From contig JACZTW010000023.1 in NCBI GenBank assembly GCA_022573485.1, forward strand, positions 1 through 19,403: a DNA stretch of 19,403 bases. Reading direction: 5' to 3'. The notes beneath the pieces were generated by a model. The model saw only the letters and a list, made by a program, of their open reading frames with translations, made no database searches and was not told the origin of the DNA. Numbering within the stretch: the stretch's first letter is position 1; every line of letters begins with the position of its first letter. The DNA comes from Planctomycetota bacterium. GTDB lineage: Bacteria > Planctomycetota > Phycisphaerae > UBA1845 > CAIVHJ01. The position numbers and the translations under genes were made by a program. This document shows, one piece after another, positions 8,001 through 13,976 of this stretch.

Positions 8001-8342
8001 ATGGATCCGCAATGCACGTCCACGGGCATTTGTGGAGATGGCGTTTGCGATTCGCTCGTCGGTGAAGATACGGCGACCTGCGCCACCGATTGCCCTGGCG
8101 ATGCCTTTTGTGGTGACGGTATCTGCGACTCGCTGATCGGTGAGTCCGGCACGACCTGTCCGACGGACTGCTTGGCCGGGGGTGACTGTGGTGACGGCGT
8201 GTGCGATCCGGGCATCGGTGAAAACACCGACACTTGCCCGGGCGATTGCCTTATCGCCGCGTTCTGCGGAGACGGCAATTGCGACACGGCGGCTGCGGAA
8301 AACTGCAGCTCCTGTGATCTTGACTGTGGGCCCTGCCCGTAG
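5070..8342 (+). CDS. Large cysteine-repeat lipoprotein with Ig/PKD-like modules
   Basis: The 1090-residue product begins with a lipoprotein signal: Lys/Arg, a hydrophobic stretch (residues 13-28) and the lipobox LVGC with Cys29. Residues 30-240 are Ser/Thr/Asp-rich. About 240-715 hold roughly five beta-sandwich modules. One has the PKD signature YWDFGDGTSASG (about 373) with HTYGEAGVYEVYLVV; others contain GGQPPYAIEW and VVGGEGAMSFDWYIE. Residues 724-1090 consist of three classes of Asp-rich, four- to six-cysteine repeats with about 64 cysteines, an even number that fits disulfides. The frame extends upstream to 4947, but the ATG at 5070 has GGAG seven bases before it and directly yields the signal peptide. 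Likely a surface or periplasm-facing adhesion/scaffold protein with calcium-stabilised modules; that role is inferred. No catalytic domain is visible. A strong terminator follows. Confidence 0.88.
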   Translation: MAGTRSYFGKIRSLLITLSCCASMALVGCGGSGSTTTGGATASTADCSSISSDALVSVDTDDSNSLLAAAITSDCDEVAVYEDDGRVSQAAISLKDGSEVVAVFNDEGKVVAVRSGDDTLTLSYNDGLGFARGEYTTGTGESTASVFSVARDSDSTATRSSSQNGGANAAFCDELKQFADTLAAACEANPSAPYCGQAMERAAKAAEKLCSDNITELGNLEDTIFGDQERDFPLGVDGFVTARAAANNGTTFIGASEAFGGQPPYAIEWIVTSMPAGASAPVSDLPGGAAVVDATTNTGEYGFKVTVTDNSGAQSSDDITFVLGDEGFFGARIVASNEDPDTGEEVSFKAIVQGFNSSDATTTPTDLTPGTIYWDFGDGTSASGETVGHTYGEAGVYEVYLVVIAGAECDFSDTVTIVVGGGGDQKDEGGFVVQISASADSMNPGETITLVASSTGAIEPVEYGWDIINEDGFDIAQLNEIHSTLTAQSFFTQTVELGAFAEGIVQVGLLAVDATGRVAVTIKSIPIFGDGGGLFAVIEGPLELEAGVPGTLQPFVVGGEGAMSFDWYIEADPFSTVDDTATISDPHASQPGITANEPGFLGVGVVVTDSVGQQAHAFLGIFVFAEGFNDLFVEFLGPYEVPVGEVVPLHSFIVGGEEPYFCSWHILPSANNAFVLDPFRCFETTMEFAEPGCVDMEVVVEDITGAVGFSVFTVCAGHSFAFECPFDNFCDPGCQGFDPDCEDPCPLDGFCDDLCQIGDPDCFEEFDYCLAGDGYCDDFCTDFGAADTDCDHCGEDGVCVFFCPGGEDPDCHREFCISGDGLCDFGCVPEDLDCADMFCRPGDGFCDFPCDVPDPDCGTNAEYCAEFFYCCEGDDFCDGSVCPEPDGDCNNCGQDGRCVSDCAVPDPDCEEFAGCASDVDCDDFDSCTVDFCDFGWCGYSVDPNCSQGGGCFDDFDCNDFNTCTFDFCDVDGLCKFDMDPQCTSTGICGDGVCDSLVGEDTATCATDCPGDAFCGDGICDSLIGESGTTCPTDCLAGGDCGDGVCDPGIGENTDTCPGDCLIAAFCGDGNCDTAAAENCSSCDLDCGPCP
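7239..7796 (+). repeat. Cys repeat class A: eight copies within the lipoprotein
   Basis: Residues 724-909 are eight units of roughly C-x(2-5)-DGxCDxxC-x(5-8)-DxDC, for example CPLDGFCDDLCQIGDPDC and CRPGDGFCDFPCDVPDPDC. Most have four cysteines; the seventh has six (CAEFFYCCEGDDFC onward). The layout of cysteines and acidic residues recalls Lin-12/Notch repeats, which bind calcium; that resemblance is my own reading of the pattern. Confidence 0.85.
7812..8015 (+). repeat. Cys repeat class B: two copies within the lipoprotein
   Basis: Residues 915-982 hold two six-cysteine units, CASDVDCDDFDSCTVDFC and CFDDFDCNDFNTCTFDFC, each continuing to a Cys-x(6-7)-DPxC end. This DxDC-D-CT-D-C pattern also occurs in secreted proteins of Myxococcota and Planctomycetota, as far as I recall. 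Confidence 0.85.
8031..8339 (+). repeat. Cys repeat class C: four copies at the lipoprotein C-terminus
   Basis: Residues 988-1090 are four units of CGDGxCD-x(4)-GE-x(3)-TC-x(2)-DC type, such as CGDGVCDPGIGENTDTC followed by PGDC. The last copy is diverged (CGDGNCDTAAAENCSSC) and has six cysteines, ending the protein at CP. Confidence 0.88.
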
Positions 8343-8377
8343 CTGGATCAGCACGTACGTCTTGACTCTTCAACCAG

Positions 8378-8414
8378 CGGGCTCTCCGGTGACTGCGCCG
8401 GAGAGCCCGTTTTC
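8378..8414 (+). terminator. Strong intrinsic terminator after the large lipoprotein
   Basis: Perfect 12-bp stem CGGGCTCTCCGG (8378-8389) and CCGGAGAGCCCG (8398-8409) with an 8-base loop, followed by TTTTCTC. It lies 35 bases after the stop codon and separates the lipoprotein from the small lipoprotein gene. Confidence 0.9.
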
Positions 8415-8571
8415 TCATGATGGAATCCTCCTGCTTGCCGCATTCGCATCCGCAGCGTCTCCGCCTACCGCGAAACTCGGCAGATCGTGCCATCCTGGAT
8501 CGACCCACCGCGGCGGCAGCCCCCTCGCTGCAAGCACACGACTGACGACTACTTCATTTTTGGCAAAGTCG

Positions 8572-8601
8572 TTGACAGCCACAGCCATAATAACGCACAA
8601 T
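8572..8601 (+). promoter_or_regulatory. Sigma70-like promoter of the small lipoprotein gene
   Basis: A perfect TTGACA (8572-8577) is followed after 18 bases by CACAAT (8596-8601), four of six to the -10 consensus. Transcription would start near 8608, about 20 bases before the start codon. With the upstream terminator this makes the small gene an independent unit. Confidence 0.65.
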
Positions 8602-8627
8602 AGAACCTAATAGTTTAGTGGAGTAAC

Positions 8628-8834
8628 ATGATGAAGATGAAGCGCTGGTATTTAGCTGGAGCCTTGGTGGGCCTATCGAGCATGCAGCAGTTCGCGGGCT
8701 GCTCAGACCAGACTGGTCCGCCTGCGGATGAAATAATAAATTACTGCGCCGTGTTCGATTGCGTCGATGGCGCCTTGGGAGGCGTGATTCAGTGGTGCTC
8801 GCCTGAGTTTAAGGCCTTCAATGACTGTCCGTAG
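8628..8834 (+). CDS. Small cysteine-containing predicted lipoprotein
   Basis: A 68-residue product of unknown function. It starts MMKMKRWYLAGALVGLSSMQ and reaches a lipobox-like FAGC (Cys25), so it is predicted to be exported and lipidated. The mature part, only 44 residues, has Cys25 plus four more cysteines (40, 45, 57, 67), enough for two disulfides. It ends in NDCP, and the large lipoprotein upstream likewise ends in GPCP. GGAG at 8620-8623 is only four bases from the first ATG and seven from the second at 8631, so the second may be the true start, giving 67 residues. Supported by its own promoter, the Shine-Dalgarno and the signal peptide. I do not recognise a named family. Confidence 0.75.
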   Translation: MMKMKRWYLAGALVGLSSMQQFAGCSDQTGPPADEIINYCAVFDCVDGALGGVIQWCSPEFKAFNDCP

Positions 8835-9182
8835 AAGGCGCTTGAACGCCGGAGTTTGGAGCGTGTGAAAAACCCTAGCGCCGCTTCCGAGAGCGTTGCC
8901 AAGGCTGAGGAGAAGAGGAAGGAGGAGAAGGACAGAACTATCATGCAATACAAATCCAGCTCGGTCAAATCGTTGTGCAAACTTAACGCAATGCGGCGCA
9001 CTGTGTAGCGTTGGCAGCAGTGCATCACCCGGTAGTCCGATATGCTCGTTTCTTTGGCTTCTGGGCCGAGCCGGAGGTTTTTGGGTGCTCGCATGGTAAA
9101 CTGTGAGGGTTGGGCGAGCGGTCAGAATGACGAAATGTTTGCTGTTGTATAGGGACCCAATCAAGGTCAAAGGCATTTCATC
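8835..9182. other. Intergenic region with a purine-only tract
   Basis: No supported gene. It contains a 26-base run of purines only on the plus strand (8907-8932) with several GGAG-like cores. No hairpin terminator for the small lipoprotein and no clear promoter for the STAS gene was found. A minus-strand frame crossing the region overlaps both flanking genes and looks like a shadow. Confidence 0.5.
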
Positions 9183-9674
9183 GTGCAAACTCGAATTGAG
9201 GCAGCCCAATGGAACGATCAATACTGGATCAAGCTGATCGGTCCAGCCACGTTCACGGCTGCGCCCACACTGTTGAAATTCGTCGATCGGGTTCTCGAAA
9301 ATGGTGCCTGCGAAATAAGGCTGGATCTGGCCGCGTGCGGCTGGATGGACAGTACTTTTGCTGGAACTCTGGTGAGCCTCTTGAAGAAGGGGAATCAGGA
9401 CTGCCCGGTCCGGCTCAGACTGCACAACCCGTCCAAATCCTGCCTTGAAGGGTTGGCGCGGATGAACCTGGACAAGCTCTTCTCAATCGATGCGCGTGGT
9501 GCACCGGATCGCGCGGAATGGGAGGCCGTCGAGGGCGGCGATGTCCCTAAGGCTGAATTGGCTGAAATTGTGATCCGAGCGCATGAAGATTTAGGCTCAG
9601 CCGACCCCGGCAACGAAAAATTCGGTCGAATCGCAGACGCGCTGCGCAAGAATATCCGATCGAGTTCCGAGTGA
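9183..9674 (+). CDS. STAS-domain protein (anti-sigma factor antagonist-like)
   Basis: The 163-residue product has a STAS fold in residues about 1-105: an N-terminal strand (YWIKLIGPATFTAA), the helix ALLKFVDRVL-like segment at 30-38, then IRLDLAACGWMDSTFAGTLV. Asp56-Ser57-Thr58 correspond to the phosphorylatable position of SpoIIAA/RsbV proteins. Residues 105-163 form a charged, probably helical tail not usual in minimal antagonists. The only in-frame start before the domain is GTG at 9183, without a visible Shine-Dalgarno, so the exact start is uncertain. It converges with the transketolase gene, leaving seven bases between stop codons. Likely a phospho-regulated partner-switching component; its kinase is not in the window. 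Confidence 0.85.
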   Translation: MQTRIEAAQWNDQYWIKLIGPATFTAAPTLLKFVDRVLENGACEIRLDLAACGWMDSTFAGTLVSLLKKGNQDCPVRLRLHNPSKSCLEGLARMNLDKLFSIDARGAPDRAEWEAVEGGDVPKAELAEIVIRAHEDLGSADPGNEKFGRIADALRKNIRSSSE

Positions 9675-9681
9675 GTCCGGC

Positions 9682-11664
9682 TCAGGGATTCACGAGTTTC
9701 AGGATCTTGCTCTGGATGGCACTCGCCGACAAGCCGTGTTCGCTCATGAGTTGCTCAGGCTTGTAAGCGGACTTGGGAATGCGACGGACGCACAACTGCT
9801 CCACGCGGATTCTTCCCACTCTCGCCGCCGCTTCAGCGACGGCACTGCCAAAACCGCCACCGTAATTATCTTCGACGGTCAAGATCATGTTCTGCGTACG
9901 GCTCGCGCTTTCCAGAATGGAATCGGCGTTTAGCGGCAGACTGTAGGCATCAATCAGCGTGCACTCCACGCCATCTTGGGCGAGCGTCTGGCACGCTATC
10001 TGCGCCTCAGTGACCATGATTCCGCTGGCGACCACTGTAATCGCTTTGCCTTCGAGCAGAGTTGTGCAACCGCCCACCTCAAACTCGGCATCGAGCGGAT
10101 ATATGAAGGGCACGTCGGGCCTGTGAGTCCTCATGTAGCACATGCTCGGAGTGTTGGCCATCAATTCAGTCATCTTGTATGCGGCGATGCCGTCCGCCGG
10201 CTGGAATACGACGCAGCTAGGTCGGCCGCGGCCGTCGTCCACAGTGGCGAGGCTGTGGAAGAAAGCGATGTCCGCGAGGGCCATCTGGGATGGGCCATCG
10301 GACGCCGGGCCGAGCCCGGCATGCGAGCCCACCAGCTTGATGTTCGCACGACTGATGGCTGCAAGCTCCACTTGGTCATAGGCGCGAGCGATGAACTTTG
10401 CGAAGGAGTTGGCAAAGGGAATCTTGCCGCCGGCTGCCAATCCGACGGCGGCGGACACGATGTTCTGTTCGGCGATCTTGCTCTCGAAGAAACGGTTTGC
10501 GCACCGGGCCGCGAACAGATTGGCAAATGTCGAATTGCTGACGTCGCCGTCGAGCACGACGATGCGGTCGTCGACTTCGCCGAGAGCGGCGAGGGCCGCA
10601 CCGTATGCCCGCCGCGTGGCAATGGCTTTCTTCTCAAGCGCGGCACCGAAACCCGCAGCCTCCAGAACTTGTGGAAATGCCGGCAACTTGATCTTCTCGC
10701 GCTCAGGCGGTCGCGCGTCAGTGGCAAGCGGGACCGACACCCGCGTTACCGGCTGAGCTTCGCCAGCCAATTCGCGGCGCTTGGCGTCCAAGGCCTGGAA
10801 GGCGCCGTCGAGTTCGCCGGCCGACAGAGGCTTGCCGTGGAAGTTTCCACCCAGCAAGGCTGGAACAGCCCATCCCTTGACGGTCTTCGCCACAATGGCA
10901 AAGGGCTGTTGAGATTCCTTAAAGGAGGTCAAAGCCCGGATGATTTGATCCGGGTCGTGGCCGTCAATGACGGTTGCCGTCCATCCGTATGAGGAGAGCT
11001 TTCGGCTTAGCGCGTCAGGAGATTGTTGAGGGGATACGGCTCCCGCTTGGCCTTCGCCGTTGCAATTGAAGATCGCGCATACCTTGTCGAGGTTGTGATC
11101 AACGATAAAGTCAAGGGCCTCAGCGATTTGCCCTTCCCGGCTCTCGCCGTCCCCGATCAGACAGTAGACGTCCCGATCAGAATTGTCCAGCTTGGCGGCG
11201 AGCGCAAGCCCCGCCGCAACAGACAGGCCCATGCCCAGGGAGCCCGTTGCTGCGTCGAAGAACGGAAAGCCCTCGGCAGGATTCGGGTGTCCGTCGAGGA
11301 CGCTCGCCAGCGCTCTGAAGCTGGTGAGATCGTCAACGCTCAGCGGCCGTGCATCCGCCGGACCGCTGCCCACGACTCCGCCGAGATCCGCGTAGGCGGC
11401 GTATATGATAGGTACCGCATGACCCTCGGAGAGCACCAGGCGATCGCAATCGTTGTGCCAGGGGTTCTTCAGGTCGTATCGCATGTGGTCGTACATGAGC
11501 ACGGCCACGATGTGGGCCAAGGAGATCGCAGTCGACGGGTGTCCCGCACCGGATTGGGTGGTCATTTGAAGAACAAGTTTGCAAAGTTCGGTTGCTTTGG
11601 CGTGGATGGAGTTGGCGTACAAACGAGGACTCCCCTCCAGATTCTCTTGCTCAGGACCGTTCAT
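9682..11664 (-). CDS. tkt: Transketolase, animal-type single-chain form
   Basis: The thiamine-diphosphate enzyme transfers two-carbon ketol units in the non-oxidative pentose phosphate pathway. The 660-residue chain is complete. The TPP domain shows SGAGHPSTAISLAHI (His42), LSEGHAVPIIYAA (His82), VLDGHPNP (His126) and the TPP/magnesium motif GDGESREGQ (171) ending in NCN (200-202). The pyrimidine domain has DGDVSNSTFANLF, FFESKIAEQNIVSAAVGLAA and GSHAGLGPASDGPSQMALAD. The C-terminal domain has VEDNYGGGFGSAVAEAA. These segments resemble vertebrate transketolase more than the E. coli type. The open frame extends to a TTG at 11736, but the ATG at 11664 precedes the conserved region and is preferred; neither has a clear Shine-Dalgarno. 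It follows folC by 123 bases on the same strand. Confidence 0.95.
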   Translation of the reverse strand: MNGPEQENLEGSPRLYANSIHAKATELCKLVLQMTTQSGAGHPSTAISLAHIVAVLMYDHMRYDLKNPWHNDCDRLVLSEGHAVPIIYAAYADLGGVVGSGPADARPLSVDDLTSFRALASVLDGHPNPAEGFPFFDAATGSLGMGLSVAAGLALAAKLDNSDRDVYCLIGDGESREGQIAEALDFIVDHNLDKVCAIFNCNGEGQAGAVSPQQSPDALSRKLSSYGWTATVIDGHDPDQIIRALTSFKESQQPFAIVAKTVKGWAVPALLGGNFHGKPLSAGELDGAFQALDAKRRELAGEAQPVTRVSVPLATDARPPEREKIKLPAFPQVLEAAGFGAALEKKAIATRRAYGAALAALGEVDDRIVVLDGDVSNSTFANLFAARCANRFFESKIAEQNIVSAAVGLAAGGKIPFANSFAKFIARAYDQVELAAISRANIKLVGSHAGLGPASDGPSQMALADIAFFHSLATVDDGRGRPSCVVFQPADGIAAYKMTELMANTPSMCYMRTHRPDVPFIYPLDAEFEVGGCTTLLEGKAITVVASGIMVTEAQIACQTLAQDGVECTLIDAYSLPLNADSILESASRTQNMILTVEDNYGGGFGSAVAEAAARVGRIRVEQLCVRRIPKSAYKPEQLMSEHGLSASAIQSKILKLVNP

Positions 11665-11787
11665 GGGCAGCAGGTTAGCGACCGAGCCATCAGACTGCAA
11701 GTAGAGCAAATGCAGTGGCGAATGCGATGTTTGCAAAGATCAGGGGCGGAAGGTTAGGGAATTGGCGGGGCGCGTAACAGATCCTTA

Positions 11788-13173
11788 CTAACTGCAGAAT
11801 CGTTTCTTCGCATCGCCGACGAGATAGAAGGAGCCGGTGATACAAATAAGGTCGTCGTCGGCCACCGCGCCCTGGGCAATCTGGAGCGCATGATCAAGAT
11901 CCACGGCGGTTTGTGCCATGTTGCCCGATTGCTCGACGTAGCAGGCGGCGAGTTCCTTCGGATCGACCGCATTAGGCGAGGAGGAGCAAGTGAAGATGAT
12001 CTTGTCTGCGCCGAGCTGCACGTGGCGAATCATGCCCTCGATGTCCTTACCACGCTGGCATCCGAAGATGACGATCATCGAGTCATAGGGGATGTTCTGT
12101 CCTATGGTGCGCATCAACGCAGCAACACTGGCAGGGCTGTGGGCTCCGTCAACGAGGATCTTTGGATCCTGTTGGATGATTTCCATTCTCCCCGGGAGAT
12201 TCACTTTGGCGAGTCCTTCGATCGCCTTTTGATCGTCGATGTCGAAGCCTCGGTTCTTGAGGACGTCCAACAAGGAGAGCGCCAAGCCACAGTTGACCGC
12301 CTGGTGCTCCCCAAGGAGGGGCACGTGCAAATGATCAAACCGGCTGGTCTGCGTCGACAAACAAACACGAGTGTGCGGGCCGACGGCGCGAGAGGATTCA
12401 AAGCGATAGCTGAATTCAATTTCATCGCCGGCGAAGCTGATGGGCACATCGAGATTCGCTGCCAGCCTCCGCAGCGCCTTGGTTACTTCAGGTACTTGAG
12501 GAGCACTGACAGCAGGGGTGCGGGGCTTCAAAATGCCACCTTTCTCCTCCGCGATTGCTTCCAATGTGTTTCCAAGCTGCTCAACGTGATCGAAACTGAT
12601 GCTGGTAATCCCACAAACCTCGGGCTTGATGACATTCGTAGCGTCAAGTCGGCCACCCAGGCCCGCTTCGATGACCGCAATGTCCACTTCCTTGTCCGCG
12701 AAGTAGAGAAATGCCATCGCAGTCATGAGCTCGAAAAACGTGGGCTTGGTCCCCTTAGAGTTGTGGAACGCGGGCGCGACTTTGTTTATTAGGCGAACGA
12801 ACTCCTGCTCCGTGACCCAGGCATCGTTGATCATGATCCGCTCGCGGATGTCCAGTACATGGGGTGAGCTGTACACGCCGACGTTGAGCCCACAACCCTG
12901 AAGCATGTTGCTGAGCATGGCAGCGGTGGAGCCCTTGCCCTTCGTTCCCGCAATGTGCACAGTCCGTAGTGTCTTGTGCGGGTTGCCGACCGTGCTGAGC
13001 AGCCGATTCATTCGGGCAAGATTGAATTTGGTGTGGTTATAACGGACGCGCCCCAGTCGCTCGTAATCAGTAGCGCTGGTCAGGAAATTCAATGCGGAAC
13101 GGTAAGTGCGGAAGCTTCCACTTCTGCGGGCCGCCGGTTTGCTCGGTCGGGCAGGAACTTTCATTTTACTCAT
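11788..13173 (-). CDS. folC: Folylpolyglutamate synthase / dihydrofolate synthase
   Basis: The Mur-ligase-family enzyme adds glutamate to dihydropteroate and to reduced folates, using ATP, in the cytoplasm. The 461-residue product has the P-loop HIAGTKGKGST (73-83) and VYSSPHVLDIRERI in the folate-site region. It also carries FFELMTAMAF, the EAGLGGRLDATNVI motif with DATN, SFDHVEQLGNTLEAIAEEK, and the C-terminal DGAHSP motif (about residue 350). A basic 20-residue N-terminal extension (MSKMKVPARPSKPAARR) precedes the normal start of the domain. The ATG at 13173 follows a weak AGGGTG; a second ATG lies three codons later. Downstream in the same direction is transketolase. A single transcript is possible, but the 123-base gap does not prove it. 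Confidence 0.94.
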   Translation of the reverse strand: MSKMKVPARPSKPAARRSGSFRTYRSALNFLTSATDYERLGRVRYNHTKFNLARMNRLLSTVGNPHKTLRTVHIAGTKGKGSTAAMLSNMLQGCGLNVGVYSSPHVLDIRERIMINDAWVTEQEFVRLINKVAPAFHNSKGTKPTFFELMTAMAFLYFADKEVDIAVIEAGLGGRLDATNVIKPEVCGITSISFDHVEQLGNTLEAIAEEKGGILKPRTPAVSAPQVPEVTKALRRLAANLDVPISFAGDEIEFSYRFESSRAVGPHTRVCLSTQTSRFDHLHVPLLGEHQAVNCGLALSLLDVLKNRGFDIDDQKAIEGLAKVNLPGRMEIIQQDPKILVDGAHSPASVAALMRTIGQNIPYDSMIVIFGCQRGKDIEGMIRHVQLGADKIIFTCSSSPNAVDPKELAACYVEQSGNMAQTAVDLDHALQIAQGAVADDDLICITGSFYLVGDAKKRFCS

Positions 13174-13490
13174 ATAAACACCCTAGCAGAACGGATACTG
13201 AAATTCAAGTTGTCGATCTTGCTTGTGAATTGTCACGAAAGACGTAAGGTCATGTGTGGCAACAATTATGTGTGAACTCAGCGAACATAGTTTACGCGGA
13301 ATTTATTGCATCGGTGTTGGTTTTCCGCTGCTGGATCCCACCTTTGGCACTTGCTCGCCGACTGCTCCCGCAGGGCTTCACGTTGCGCTCACCCCGGCCG
13401 GATGGGATTTGGGCAATGAGGCATGAAGATACGAGATTGCCCGACGTTGATGGAAGCTGAGCTTGCGTTAACCATGATTGGAGTTAGCGA
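13174..13490. other. Divergent intergenic region between folC and the small exported-protein gene
   Basis: No supported gene. On the minus strand TTGAAT and TAGGGT are 17 bases apart, a weak folC promoter candidate that would leave only a few bases of leader. On the plus strand a 7-bp inverted repeat, GGGCAAT (13411-13417) and ATTGCCC (13436-13442), encloses 18 bases. It could be an operator but is short enough to be chance. Confidence 0.45.
13480..13483 (+). promoter_or_regulatory. Ribosome-binding site GGAG for the GTG start at 13491
   Basis: GGAG lies seven bases before GTG at 13491. It is the main evidence that this reading frame is translated and starts there. Confidence 0.5.
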
Positions 13491-13976
13491 GTGCTCAACT
13501 GGTTTCGGGTGGTTGCGCTTTCGTGCATGGTTCTTCCGGCGAACGGCTTGGTTGTAAGGCCGCGGGTTCTGCGCGCAGCGATGTTTTCGGACTGCCGTCA
13601 GGCTACGACCGATCACGAACGGGCAGAAGGACACGAGTCGTTGTCGTTGAATTGCTGTGAGGCCGTCCGACATGCGAATGCTACCGGCATGCGAGCGATT
13701 CCCTCGCCTTGCAGCGAACAACTCAGGGGCAAGGCCTGTCGTGCCGACGATGATTCTGGATGCGTTCGTGAAATGTCGGCCATGCGCCGAATTGATTACG
13801 TCATGCTTGGGTCGTGTTTGTTGTTAGTTCAAGCCGTGCGTAGCACGGGCATCGAATTGGCAAGTCCCCGATTCGCCTATCTGCGAGAGGCGACCCACGC
13901 CAGCGTCAGCGTTCACGCTGCCAGCTTCGAGCGGTCCAGCAGTTTGGTTGGAAAGCGGGTCAATGGCGAATTCTGA
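13491..13976 (+). CDS. Predicted small exported Cys-containing protein overlapping the FapA-like gene
   Basis: A 161-residue frame of unknown function. It starts MLNWFRVVALSCMVLPANGL, a plausible signal peptide or membrane anchor. A second hydrophobic stretch, YVMLGSCLLLVQAV, lies at about 103-116. Eight cysteines are spread over the length, including adjacent cysteines in SLNCCEAVRH. Support comes from the GGAG at 13480-13483 and the 14-base overlap of its end with the ATG of the next gene (13963), which suggests translational coupling. Against it: a GTG start, no recognisable family, and compositionally ordinary sequence. It may be a genuine lineage-specific gene or an open stretch of leader. 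Confidence 0.45.
   Translation: MLNWFRVVALSCMVLPANGLVVRPRVLRAAMFSDCRQATTDHERAEGHESLSLNCCEAVRHANATGMRAIPSPCSEQLRGKACRADDDSGCVREMSAMRRIDYVMLGSCLLLVQAVRSTGIELASPRFAYLREATHASVSVHAASFERSSSLVGKRVNGEF

Noticed and set aside
6426..8354. A 642-codon open frame on the minus strand, antisense to the large lipoprotein
   Set aside because: It arises from the biased, repetitive Asp/Cys/Gly codons of the sense gene. Its translation is Ala/Ile/Val/Arg/Thr-rich without motifs, signal or ribosome-binding site, while the sense strand has a signal peptide, repeats and terminator.
8703..9425. 240-codon minus-strand frame between the small lipoprotein and the STAS gene
   Set aside because: It overlaps two better-supported plus-strand genes and shows no domain; the hydrophobic leucine run is the complement of the purine tract.
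9976..10992. 338-codon plus-strand frame inside transketolase
   Set aside because: No recognisable motif; the opposite strand encodes intact TPP and pyrimidine domains.
13411..13442. Inverted repeat GGGCAAT/ATTGCCC in the folC divergent region as an operator
   Set aside because: Seven-base arms 18 bases apart are close to what chance gives in this much sequence; no second copy was seen.
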